A stretch of DNA of 19,187 nt from Candidatus Altimarinota bacterium (GTDB lineage Bacteria > Patescibacteriota > Gracilibacteria > BD1-5 > UBA2023), in NCBI GenBank assembly GCA_003488655.1, contig DNKW01000005.1:958-20144 (forward strand). Direction: 5' to 3'. Of this stretch, positions 7,338-15,612 are shown piece after piece; within the stretch, counting starts at the first letter, position 1; each line of letters begins with the position of its first letter. The position numbers and the translations under genes were made by a program. Under the pieces are notes generated by a model. That model did not search any database. It saw only the letters and a program-made list of their open reading frames with translations, and was not told the DNA's origin.

Positions 7338-8102
7338 CTATTTGATTTCCACCCCCACCGGACAATGATCCGAACCTCGAATCTCCTGGCGGATAAAGGC
7401 TGATTTCAGTCTCTCTCGAAGTCATTCGGAGATAAGGAAATAATCGAGGCGCCATCCGATGTTCCGGTCTCGCGCGTGGAAGAAGTTGCTCCACCAGGTA
7501 TATTCTTCTGTTTTATTCGGATAGAAATGACGGAAGGTGTCTATGAAACCATCGGAGAGGAATTTCCCGAACCCGTCCCGCTCCTCGTCGGTGAATCCGG
7601 CACTCCCGCGGTTTGCTTTCGGATTTGAGAGGTCGATATCCTTATGGGCGACATTGAGGTCTCCGCTGACGATGACCGGCTTCTCGGCTTCGAGGCGCTT
7701 GAGATAGTCGAAAAAGAGTGAATCCCAGAGCTGGCGGTATTCGAGACGCTCAAGTTCGCGCTTGGCGTTCGGAGTGTAGACCGTGACGAAGAAATATTCC
7801 TCGAATTCGAGGGTGATGATACGCCCTTCGGTATCGTGTTCCGCCATGCCATAACCGTAGCGAACGGAGAGCGGTTTAATCTTCGAGAAGACGGCCGTTC
7901 CGGAGTACCCCTTGCGTTCGGCGGCGTTCCAGTAGACCTGGTACCCGAGAGACTGGAGATCGAGTCCTGCGGGGAATTGCTCCTCGGTCGCCTTCACTTC
8001 CTGAAGCCCGATGACATCGGGGGATTCTTTCTCGAGGTATTCGAGAAACCCTTTCGTGAGAACTGATCTGACTCCATTGACATTCCAGCTGACAAACTTC
8101 AT
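7338..8102 (-). CDS. xth: Exodeoxyribonuclease III / AP endonuclease
   Basis: This is an ExoIII-family AP endonuclease for base-excision repair. The 254-aa protein begins MKFVSWNVNGVRS (metal-binding Asn) and contains GLQEVKA (metal-ligand Glu), YTPNA, SGDLNVAHKDIDL (catalytic Asp/Asn), GFTDEERDGF, TWWSNFFHARDRNIGWRLDYF and the terminal GSDHCPV with the catalytic histidine. A UGA (7422-7424) is read as glycine in FLISE-G-LRERLKS; stopping there would remove the GSDHCPV motif. It has its own promoter at 8133-8160. The 3' end faces the toxin-antitoxin locus. No Shine-Dalgarno is visible. Confidence 0.96.
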
Positions 8103-8132
8103 AGGTAATTGATGAAAATATAACTATCCCCG

Positions 8133-8160
8133 ATAGTATGAGAAAACTCGGAAAAATCAA
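8133..8160 (-). promoter_or_regulatory. Promoter of xth
   Basis: TTGATT (8155-8160) and TACTAT (8133-8138) are separated by 16 bp. It lies immediately downstream of the rplA terminator. Confidence 0.5.
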
Positions 8161-8162
8161 TT

Positions 8163-8191
8163 AAAAAATCCTCCGAATCGGAGGATTTTTT
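8163..8191 (-). terminator. Intrinsic terminator after rplA
   Basis: AATCCTCCG and CGGAGGATT form a 9-bp stem with a short loop, with A-runs on one side and T-runs on the other. It can work on both strands, but here it ends rplA and separates it from xth. Confidence 0.88.
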
Positions 8192-8207
8192 AATTGTACC
8201 TGTCTTT

Positions 8208-8894
8208 TTAGTTTTCTATCTTAATAGAAGGCCCCATTGCATTACAAACATATATACTGTTGATGTACCCTGCACCGCTCTTAAGTCCGGTTGGTTTTAC
8301 GTCACGGATTGTCTTCAAAAAGAATTCGATATTTTCCTGAAGTTTCTTCGGTCCGAAGGAGAGTTTTCCGACGAGGGAGTGAACATTTCCTTGTTTGTCG
8401 TTCTTGAATTCGAATTTACCACCCATAACTTCTTTTACGATAGCGAGAAGGTTATCACCTACCGTACCAGTCTTCGGGTTTGGCATAAGTCCCTTTGGTC
8501 CGAGAACCTTAGCGATCTTCCCCATCTTTCGCATCATAGCGGGAGTCGCGATAGCAACGTCGAAATCGATTTTACCAGTCGCAACGATATCTACGAGGTC
8601 ATCACCTCCAGCAACAGTTGCTCCGAGAGCAAGAAGCTCTTTTTCATTTCCAGCATCCGTAAAGGCTCCGATACGAACGGTCTTACCACTTCCGTTTGGA
8701 AGACTCACCGTTGAGCGGATCATCTGATCTGCGTATTTCGGATCGATATTGAGATTAAAATGGATTTCCACTGTCGGGTCGAACTTCACCGTGTTCGTTC
8801 GTTCGAGAAGCTCAACAGCTTCACCAACCGTATATGTACGTTCTTTTTCAACGAGGGCGATTGCCTGGTTGTACTTCTTTCCGTGTTTCTTCAT
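8208..8894 (-). CDS. rplA: Ribosomal protein L1 (uL1)
   Basis: This is a full-length uL1 (228 aa), the 50S protein of the mobile L1 stalk. It starts MKKHGKKYNQAIALVEKER, as L1 proteins usually do, so the ATG at 8894 is preferred to the upstream TTG at 8927. Signature segments include TVEIHFNLNID, RSTVSLPNGSGK, FDVAIATPAMMRKMGK, KVLGPKGLMPNPKTGTV and the C-terminal LKSGAGYINSIYVC. No UGA codon is used, unlike most neighbours. It is a single-gene unit with its own promoter and terminator and is not beside rplK, its common partner. The leader is roughly 75 nt with no clear Shine-Dalgarno. L1 of other bacteria represses its own mRNA, but I cannot define a binding site here. Confidence 0.97.
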   Translation of the reverse strand: MKKHGKKYNQAIALVEKERTYTVGEAVELLERTNTVKFDPTVEIHFNLNIDPKYADQMIRSTVSLPNGSGKTVRIGAFTDAGNEKELLALGATVAGGDDLVDIVATGKIDFDVAIATPAMMRKMGKIAKVLGPKGLMPNPKTGTVGDNLLAIVKEVMGGKFEFKNDKQGNVHSLVGKLSFGPKKLQENIEFFLKTIRDVKPTGLKSGAGYINSIYVCNAMGPSIKIEN

Positions 8895-8975
8895 AAAATA
8901 ATAATTAGAGAAAATAAATTGGTCCAAGTGAAAGTTTATGAGCTTTCTCCCAATTTGTAGTTTTTGGACGCGCGA

Positions 8976-9003
8976 ATTATATAGAAAAGAGGGGGAAATG
9001 CAA
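8976..9003 (-). promoter_or_regulatory. Promoter of rplA
   Basis: TTGCAT (8998-9003) and a perfect TATAAT (8976-8981) are separated by 16 bp. The upstream extension TTTCATTTGCATT matches the sufC and prepilin promoters. Confidence 0.7.
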
Positions 9004-9018
9004 ATGAAATTGAAAAAT

Positions 9019-9046
9019 CCTAAAACTGTTTTAAAAACGCGATATT
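9019..9046 (-). pseudogene. Relic of a second pheS 3' end
   Basis: These 28 nt match the last 28 nt of the pheS region (10773-10800) at 25 positions. On the minus strand both encode NIAFLKQF followed by TAG, and all three differences are at synonymous positions. The residues just before, GNDN here against FQNP in pheS, still resemble the end of PheS proteins. The relic lies between the rplA promoter and the surface-protein gene, which itself lies directly downstream of intact pheS. Confidence 0.65.
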
Positions 9047-9053
9047 ATTATCG
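9033..9053 (-). terminator. Weak terminator after the cysteine-rich surface protein
   Basis: CGATA (9049-9053) and TATCG (9040-9044) form a short stem on the minus strand, followed by CG and a run of five T. It is weak and overlaps the pheS relic, so it may be fortuitous. Confidence 0.3.
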
Positions 9054-9065
9054 TTTCCCCAGATT

Positions 9066-10670
9066 TTACCAAGACACCACGAATCCCGGCGATGAGCAGT
9101 TATAAATCGGAGAACACTGTACCGGTTTCCATTTACCACCAATCTTTTTCTTACAACATTTATCAGTCGGTACACTCGGAAAAAAAGTTCCATTATCATC
9201 GGTGTATGCAGTTGTCATACAGGATTTAATCGATGTGTCCACCATATTCGATCGATTACACCACCGTGGATAGTAGAAAGAAGTGCCCGCACCACTTACC
9301 GTAATGGTTCTTTGTCCGTTGTAGGAGACGGTCGGATAGTTCCAATATTGATTGGAACCATAATCGAGACCGGCAGATCCGATACTCCCTGATATGCCTG
9401 GAGTAAAAGCAAAATCGCGATTAGCAAGCTTACATGCAGCAGTACACATACCACAGTCACCATACCCATAGAAAGGTAGTGCGACATTGATTTTCCCATC
9501 TGTCGTGGTCGACACGGTCACGCTTCTGTTGCATGGATTTTTTGGCACTCCTTCATCGATGATTGTAACCCCTGGAGGCAAAGGATTTCCATCCGCATCT
9601 GTAGGATTTTCTTCATATATTACCGCTACCTGAGAAATTGCCGTTACAGGACCGGCACTATTACAATTCGCTCCATCCCATGTATATCCGGCAGCACATT
9701 TGTAGTTGCAGACAGTCGTACTCGCCGTCGTACTGTAGACAGTGGCGGAGTTGGCTGGAGACCAAGCAACTCCATTCCAGGTTTGAGTGTAGCTCGCGAC
9801 GGTATTCCAAGTAGTTCCGGTTGCCGGCTTGGATGAGCAGGTATAGGTTTGAGTATCGGCTACACAGGAAGTTCCATTCCATGTGTAGTGTGTATTGCAA
9901 GTAAATCCGCAACTTGTGGCTGCGTTTGTCCATGAGGTCGTCGGTGCCCATATTGAGCCATTCCAAGTCTGAACATAGGTAGCTATGGTGGAAGCGGTTG
10001 CGTTTGTAGGAATAGAACCTCAGCAAGCAAGAGTTTGTTTATTATTTACACAGTTCGGATTTCCATTCGCGTCAAATCCCTTTATCACCTGAACCCCCGG
10101 ACAAGTTATAAACATGCTGGTAAAGAAATCTTGGAATTTTCATCCGGCGGATTGTCAGGATGGCGTGGATGGTACTGTGATGCCGGACGGAATGACGGGG
10201 GTATGAAGTGTATAATCCGTAGGAGTGGCGGGGATGACGCAATATTTCCATCCGTCAGCAGCAAAGCCTTTGACGATGGTATTTCACGGGCAAAGTCCCG
10301 AGAGTTTTTGAAAATAATTTCCAAATTTTCCTCCAGTGATCTGTCCGACTGGAGCTCCAGGATAGGATCCGGGAGTAGAGACAGGAATTGATGAAATGGC
10401 TGCCCCATTGTATGTTCCATCCGAAGGGACACAGATTCGATTCAAATTCGTGTCGAATCCCTTGAGGAATTCATTTGCAGGACAAGACACAAACATATTG
10501 GAAAATCGGGTAGAAAAAGATCCGTTTGATGTCATTCATGAAGGAAAGCTTCCAGGAAAAACAATTCCTGCTGCATAGACAAGCCCTATGAGAAGAGAAG
10601 AAAATCAGAGAAGAAGAAAAAACTTGGAAGAAGCGCTTTTAAATAAGTATTTTTGTTGTTTATTACGCAT
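9066..10670 (-). CDS. Cysteine-rich, membrane-anchored surface protein
   Basis: The 534-aa protein has a basic N-terminus and one hydrophobic segment (about residues 17-37), either a signal peptide or an anchor. Three copies of a 26-residue module follow at residues 56-81, 120-145 and 183-208, with the pattern F-x2-[ML]-x3-CP-x4-[LVI]-KGF-x7-CV. After these come WNG.x.W repeats (TWNGSIWAP, TWNGVAWSP) alternating with CGFTC...YTWNGTSC and CNYKC...YTWDGANC, an EGF-like spacing. The C-terminal third has many cysteines (GDCGMCTAACKL, KCCKKK). I do not recognise a named family; a secreted, disulfide-rich adhesin is an inference. Six UGA codons lie in frame (10605, 10536, 10284, 10155, 10140, 10020), one inside the membrane segment. 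The -10 box ends 10 nt before the ATG, so the mRNA is probably almost leaderless. Confidence 0.85.
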
Positions 10671-10680
10671 AATATGAGAA

Positions 10681-10708
10681 ATTATATATTTTTCAGATTC
10701 AGTGAACT
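10681..10708 (-). promoter_or_regulatory. Promoter of the surface-protein gene
   Basis: A perfect TATAAT (10681-10686) lies 10 nt before the start codon. At 16 bp upstream is a poor -35 (AGTTCA, 10703-10708). The position implies a leader of only a few nucleotides. Confidence 0.45.
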
Positions 10709-10773
10709 CGAAAATTGTACACCAAAATAAAAAAATGTAAAAAGTTTTTTCTCCATACGATTTTTTATCGAAC

Positions 10774-11796
10774 CTAAAACTGCTTCAGAAACGCGATATT
10801 CGGATTCTGGAAGAAGCGCATATCGGGAATCCCATAGTTGATCATAACCAGCCGATTGAGTCCGAACCCGAAGGCGAATCCGGTGTATTCGTCCGGGTCA
10901 ATCCCTCATTCCCGAAGGACATTCGGATGAATGAGTCCTGCTCCCATGAATTCTATCCAACCGGATTTCTTACAGATCTTACACCCCGTTCCCGAGCAGA
11001 AAGGACAGGAGAAGTCCACTTCCACTCCCGGTTCCACGAATGGGAAATACCCGGGTCGCATACGAATGGAAACTTCTCGACCGAAGATATCGGAGAGCAT
11101 AGTTCGGAGCGTGTATTTGAGATTTGCAAGAGTGATATCTTTATCAATCACCATTCCTTCCACTTGGTAGAAGGTATTCTCGTGCGTTGCATCGATATCC
11201 TCGTTTCGAAATACCCGCCCCGAGATAATCGCCTTGATTGGAGCCCCTTTCGATTTCATGATGATATTCTGCATGCTGGAAGTCTGCGTCGCGAGAACAT
11301 TCCCGGTTCCTTCGAGCCAGAAAGTATCCTGCATATCTCGTGCCGGATGGGTTTTCGGGATATTGAGAGAATCAAAGTTCCAATACTCGGTCGTGACTTC
11401 GTTCGATTCGTAGATATCGAAGCCCATGCGCTTGAAAGAGTCCTCGACCTTCATAAGCGTCCGAGTGATCGGATGGAGGTGATTTCCGGTATCCTCAGAA
11501 ATCGGAGCGGTCACATCCTCAAACTCATTCGCGAGTCGGTCGGCGATGAGCCGGTTCTTGATAACCATGAGTTGTGCCTCAAAAGCGGCAGTTATGCGGA
11601 TTTTGCATTCATTGATGGCTTTCCCGACGGTTTTCTTCTCCTCATCGGAGAGGTCTTTTACCCCTTTCAGGAGCTCCGTCAAAGATCCGTTCTTCCCGAG
11701 GATGGCGTTGCGAAGGTCGATAAGCGAAGCCTCGGAACTGAGAATGGCAATTTGAACGAGAGAATTTTGTTCAAGGGTTTGGAGAGTTTGGAGCAT
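10774..11796 (-). CDS. pheS: Phenylalanine-tRNA ligase alpha subunit
   Basis: PheS is the catalytic alpha subunit that charges tRNA-Phe together with PheT; pheT is not in this window. The 340-aa product has the N-terminal coiled coil (to about residue 85) and the class II core: [64 protein letters not shown] (motif 2), [19 protein letters not shown] and [15 protein letters not shown] (motif 3). An inserted [17 protein letters not shown] looks like a zinc-binding knuckle, seen in a subset of bacterial PheS. UGA at 10906-10908 is read as glycine in [16 protein letters not shown], a position that is glycine in the family. It follows the 73-aa gene by 5 nt in the dnaN operon. No Shine-Dalgarno is visible. 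Confidence 0.97.
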
Positions 11797-11801
11797 AGAA
11801 T

Positions 11802-12023
11802 TTAGTTTGTTTTAGACGTAATTCCTCTGAATTTTTCTTGATATCTCGCGAGCGCATCCCAAGCACCTTGGGAAACTCGTACCACTTTCCCGTCTTTCAT
11901 TATTTTTCTATCTAATCAAGAAAGTGCTGTCCGTACCTGATTTGGATGCGGACGAGGAGTAGTAGCGACCGCATCATACACAGTCGTTGCGTTAATTTCA
12001 AAAGTTGAGAATACTTCTGCCAT
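11802..12023 (-). CDS. Small conserved-looking protein, possibly winged-helix, 73 aa
   Basis: This gene is hidden because a UGA (11916-11918) splits it; read as glycine it gives 73 residues ending in TAA. It starts ATGGCAGAAGTATTC, 9 nt after the dnaN stop, and ends 5 nt before the pheS start, so it is the middle gene of a tight operon. The middle part (VYDAVATTPRPHPNQVRTAL, then G-LDRKIMKDGKVVRVSQGAW) reads as two helices followed by a short beta hairpin, the outline of a small winged-helix domain. No family can be named with confidence. Its position invites a role linked to replication or translation control, but that is only inference. There are no membrane segments or cysteines. Confidence 0.75.
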
Positions 12024-12032
12024 GGTGTGAAA

Positions 12033-13151
12033 TTATATTTTAAGTGGCATAATGATATGTCGGTATGTGCTTTTCCCGTCGGTCTCGGGAACTCCCTTGA
12101 TCATAATCGGTGAGAGTGGGGTTTCGAAGTCGATGCTCACGTAGTCCTCCTTGATGACTCCGAGAACTTCGAGCATATAGACGGAGTTGAGTCCGATTTG
12201 TGCATCCTCTCCTTCGACCGAAGCGACGACGCGGATATTTCCGGCTCCGATTTCGGTGTCTCCGGTGGAGATCTCGAGTCCGGATTCTGATCGAAACGCG
12301 ATGCGGGTATTGTAGTTATTCTCACGACTGATGAGATTCGCTCGTTTAAGGGCGATGATGAGGTCATTTCGCATTACGACCCCTTTTGTCGTATATCCTT
12401 TCGGGAAGAAGTTTCCATAGTCCGGGAAATGTCCGTTGAGCAGACGGGAGAATACCTTGATGGTTCCGAATACCACGAGGAACTGATTTTCCGAGAGAAA
12501 AAGCTCCACGGGAACATTCTCCGGGAGGATTCGTGAAAGCTCCATGGCAGTCTTGGATGGGATAATGATTGCCGTGGAGTCGGTCGATTGTATCGCATTC
12601 ACGAGAACGTATTCGGAGAGTCGAAAGCTGTCTGTTGAGGCAAATACGGCATTTTTATCTTTGAGGGTGAAATAGATTCCAGCAAGAGTTGGGCGGATAT
12701 TCCCCTCGGCGGTGGAGAAAAGAGTCCGGTCAATCGCCTTTTTCAGATCTCAGGAATTGATGCGAAACGGTTGCTCTACCTTGAAAACCGGGATGAGCGG
12801 GAATTTCGATGCTTCTATACCTTTTACTTTGGTCTCGGAAGAAGGAGTGGTGAACTGGAGAGAGCCACCGGAAAGAAGTTCGATAGTTACTCGGTCGTCC
12901 TGTACGAGCGAGATAAAAGAGGCGAGAAATTTCGCAGAAACCGTGAAATTTCCCTCAAGTTCGATATCGACACCCGTATCGACCACATATTCCATCGCCA
13001 TTTCCAGATTATTGGCAGTGAGTACTATTTTCTTATACTGAGCCGAGATGAGAATATTTTCCAATATGGGCGTCATATTGGACACAGTGCTCGCATGGCT
13101 TACTACGTCAATTGCTTCCTTGAGGATTTTGGTGTCAATCGTAAAACGCAT
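12033..13151 (-). CDS. dnaN: DNA polymerase III sliding clamp (beta subunit)
   Basis: DnaN is the ring-shaped processivity clamp. The 372-aa length is typical. It begins MRFTIDTKILKEAIDVVSHAS and includes TPILENILISA, ASTDSFRLSEYV, IIIPSKTAMELSRIL, YTTKGVVMRNDLIIALKRA and the usual C-terminus ending in IMPLKI, which helps form the pocket for clamp-binding peptides. UGA at 12750-12752 is read as glycine (FRINS-G-DLKKAIDR), between domains one and two. It is the first gene of the operon dnaN, 73-aa gene, pheS. No dnaA, recF or gyrB is visible nearby. The upstream 300 bp are AT-rich, and I found no convincing promoter or Shine-Dalgarno there. Confidence 0.96.
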
Positions 13152-13391
13152 GAGGAAAAGTTATTAATTATGATGAATATTTCTTTATTTTTCCCTCATT
13201 TGAAACTTCCAGGGAGAAAGGAAATAATTATTTTTAATGTATTTTCCCATACAGAGTACAAAAAACTCGGAAAAAATCAAATAGAAATAGTATTTTTTTT
13301 ACTTTTTATTGAAAATAATATGAATACACGAAACGAGATAATAAAAAAATAGCATTACAAAGAGAAAAATAGAGAGTTTTGCGATTATTTT
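13152..13391. other. AT-rich intergenic stretch between dnaN and the Nudix gene
   Basis: About 300 bp of strongly AT-rich DNA separates the divergent dnaN and Nudix genes. It must hold the dnaN promoter, which I could not define. I see no convincing DnaA-box cluster (the nearest match is TTATCCATT at about 13430) and no supported gene. Confidence 0.4.
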
Positions 13392-13419
13392 TTGTATTTT
13401 TCCAAAAAATCACTATAGT
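13392..13419 (+). promoter_or_regulatory. Promoter of the Nudix gene
   Basis: TTGTAT (13392-13397) and TATAGT (13414-13419) are separated by 16 bp, about 35 nt before the start codon. Confidence 0.5.
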
Positions 13420-13454
13420 ACCCGGGATTTTATCCATTTATAACTCCTACGAGC

Positions 13455-13904
13455 ATGAATCGAATTTTCGAGAAAAGCTCCGGTGGAATCGTTTATAGAA
13501 AGCAAAAAGGCAAGATTGAAATACTCCTTCTCGAATGGGAAAATGCCAAACGAGCGCGAGAATTCGTACTCCCGAAAGGGCATATGGAAAATACTGAAAC
13601 TGCTAAGGATACAGCCCTCAGGGAAATAAATGAAGAAACGGGGCTTGCCATAGAAGATCTGGAGGTTATAAAATTTATGTCCAAGATCAACTATAGCTTC
13701 ATAGCAAGTCATAGAGAATGATCTCCTGTTATAGAAAAGGATGTCTATCTTTTTCTTGTGAAGTACAACGGTACTGCTGATCCTGTTATAGAAAAAGATA
13801 AACGATTCTACGGATTTCGATGGTTTAGCATCGAAGAACTGAAGACAGCCAATATTAAACCAGATATACATGGTTTTGTGAAGAAGAACATCCAATACAT
13901 GTAG
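13455..13904 (+). CDS. Nudix hydrolase
   Basis: The 149-aa product is a Nudix pyrophosphohydrolase. The box GHMENTETAKDTALREINEETGL (about residues 42-64, in this order) matches G-x5-E-x7-REU-x-EE-x-GU exactly. It is preceded by the usual SSGGIVYR strand and LPKG. The substrate cannot be told; small proteins with this leading strand include Ap4A and (d)NTP hydrolases. UGA at 13719-13721 is read as glycine (SHRE-G-SPVIEKD); without it the C-terminal half (YLFLVKYNG, FRWFSIEEL) is lost. The peptide PVIEKD occurs twice, about 19 residues apart, encoded by a short near-identical DNA repeat (about 13727 and 13784). No Shine-Dalgarno is visible. Confidence 0.93.
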
Positions 13905-13920
13905 TTGAACTTATGTAAAA

Positions 13921-14043
13921 TGCGAACTTCGCACTCAAACTTTACGTTTCCTCGTTCTCCGTACAGTCGTACGGTTCACTCCGGTACGTAGTTTTCGTAC
14001 GAATTTCATCATTTTCCAGAAGTCCAGAAAATCATAGATTTTC
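13921..14043. repeat. Cluster of palindromes between the Nudix and MBL-like genes
   Basis: Five inverted repeats follow each other: TGCGAACTTCGCA (13921-13933); CCGTAC/GTACGG (13959-13974); GTACG/CGTAC (13984-14000); ATTTTC/GAAAAT (14011-14032); and GAAAATC/GATTTTC (14027-14043). The last two share bases and exclude each other. The last is followed by a T-rich stretch and may end the Nudix transcript. I see no gene here. Confidence 0.5.
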
Positions 14044-14077
14044 GGATATTTTTATTAAATTTTTAACTTTAGGCTCT

Positions 14078-14542
14078 ATGGATATAACTTCTCGAAACAA
14101 TCAGCTTGTTATTACTTCTGAAAAAAAAGAAATCATCTTTCAGGGTCCTACTTCCATCGTACTTGATGGGATGATTATTGATTTTCATGGTGAATATGAA
14201 AAATCGGGATTTCTTGCAACATTTCACGAAGTGGAAGGGGGGCCGCTTTTTACTCTGCGCGTTGAAGGAAAAAATATCGCCTATGTTCCGACCGATACGC
14301 TTGAGATTACGGAAAAAGTAGTCGATTTCCTCGGAAATATCGACATCTTGATACTTCCTGGAGACAAGAATGCGACAAAGATTTTCGAGAACCTGGAGGC
14401 ACGGATGGTTGTTCCATATGGAGAAGAAACTCCCATTTTCCTCTCTTCTCTTGGACAGAATATCGAGATGGTAGAGAAATACAAAACAAAGGAAGGTGAT
14501 TTTGAGGGCGAAGCAACGGTGTTTGTACGAGTCGGGAATTAA
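14078..14542 (+). CDS. Degenerate metallo-beta-lactamase-like protein, 154 aa
   Basis: The protein resembles the second part of small MBL-fold proteins (Lactamase_B_3 type): HGEYEKSGFLATFHEV corresponds to the GEYEISG segment, then TLRVEGKNIAYVPTD, FLGNIDILILPGD and LEARMVVPYGEE...FLSSLG. The metal-binding HxHxDH motif is absent and the protein is shorter than the usual 200 or so residues, so hydrolase activity is unlikely. The family call rests on the order of weak motifs and is tentative. No UGA codon is used. It starts at an ATG after a T-rich leader without a clear Shine-Dalgarno and ends before a strong shared terminator. Confidence 0.7.
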   Translation: MDITSRNNQLVITSEKKEIIFQGPTSIVLDGMIIDFHGEYEKSGFLATFHEVEGGPLFTLRVEGKNIAYVPTDTLEITEKVVDFLGNIDILILPGDKNATKIFENLEARMVVPYGEETPIFLSSLGQNIEMVEKYKTKEGDFEGEATVFVRVGN

Positions 14543-14560
14543 TAATGAAAAATTAATAAA

Positions 14561-14593
14561 AATACGAATCTTTCTAGGAAGATTCGTATTTTT
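14561..14593 (+). terminator. Bidirectional intrinsic terminator
   Basis: AATACGAATCTT (14561-14572) and AAGATTCGTATT (14579-14590) form a perfect 12-bp stem with a 6-nt loop, with A-runs before and T-runs after. It serves the convergent MBL-like gene (+) and CDF gene (-). Confidence 0.88.
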
Positions 14594-14616
14594 CTTCCAG
14601 TATTTTCCCCGAATAT

Positions 14617-15537
14617 CTAAGCGGATTTTTTATTGTCCGGGGTAAATCTTGTTATATCGCACGCTTCTATGTTACTGTCGTCATAGGGATCCAGATGAAT
14701 AGTGATAAAGCAGTTCGGGAAAATACTTTTGAGTTTACATTCTATCGTATCGCTCACGGTATGTGCCTCAAAAAGCGTAATCTCCGTATCGAATACGAGA
14801 TGAAACTCGATAAAGGTATCCTTGCCAGAGCATCGGGTTTTGAGAAAATGATACGACTGGATATCCTGGGAAGTTTTTTCTATAATATCGGTAATTTTCT
14901 TTATATCGGAGGCGCACAAAGCCTTGTCCATAAGTATCTCATACGCGGATCGTATGATCTGACTCGCTCCATAGATGATGTACGCCGATATGAGAAGGGA
15001 GATAATCACATCGATGATATACCATCCGGTAAATTTTATAATGATGATGGTAATGATTATTCCAACATTGGTAAACAGATCTGTTTTATAGTGAAGGGCA
15101 TCCGATTTTATAATGAGATTGTCGGTTTCTCGGGCAACTCGATTCAAGTACCATACGATTCCGATGGTAAATACGATAGATACGACCATAAAGATAATCG
15201 AAGTATCGGCATCTATGATAAAGTCTTTGCTTATAAATTTTCGAATGGCAAAAAAAGAGATAAGAAATCAGGAAATAATAATAATCAGTCCTTCTATAAG
15301 GGCTGCGATTCCCTCTATCTTTCCATATCCATAGTGATAGGCGTCGTCATTGCCTTGCAAGGATTTTTGGATGGCAAAGAAATTGATGATGGAGACAAAG
15401 AAATCCAGAAGAGAGTCTATGGAGCTCGAAAGAACCGTCAAACTCCCCGTCATTATACCTCCGGTGAATTTGATGATAGCGAGGATAAGTGCCGTGAAAC
15501 TGGCAATGATAACGGCTTGTTTGGGAGAATGGGACAC
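14617..15537 (-). CDS. Cation diffusion facilitator (FieF-like) metal efflux transporter
   Basis: CDF proteins export divalent cations such as Zn, Fe or Mn in exchange for protons. The 306-aa length fits the family. The first half has about six membrane segments. The metal site is visible as D-x3-D in TVLSSSIDSLLDFF (helix 2) and H-x3-D in ALHYKTDLFTNVG (helix 5). HYGYGKIE between helices 2 and 3 is typical of FieF. The C-terminal cytoplasmic domain follows (SYHFLKTRCSGKDTFIEFHL, CFITIHLDP). UGA at 15268-15270 encodes glycine (LIIIIS-G-FLISFF). No ATG is available upstream; a GTG at 15537 gives the expected N-terminus MSHSPKQAVIIASF. Substrate and regulation are unknown. It lies 75 nt downstream of the fibre-like gene. 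Confidence 0.93.
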
Positions 15538-15612
15538 GGAAATAAATATAAAGATATATTTAAAAGATTTTATGGATTTTAATGAAAATACAAAAGAAAA
15601 TATTACGCATTG

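Noticed and set aside
10927..11805. 292-aa open frame antisense to pheS
   Set aside because: It is a mirror of a highly conserved gene; its length is explained by codon bias and it has no domain or promoter.
13152..13454. Replication origin beside dnaN
   Set aside because: The stretch is AT-rich, but I find only one weak DnaA-box-like match and no dnaA, gyrB or box cluster. A strand-skew analysis of the whole genome would be needed.
14695..15582. 295-aa open frame antisense to the CDF transporter
   Set aside because: The product is an arginine/aspartate/glycine-rich shadow with no recognisable features; the other strand encodes a clear CDF protein.
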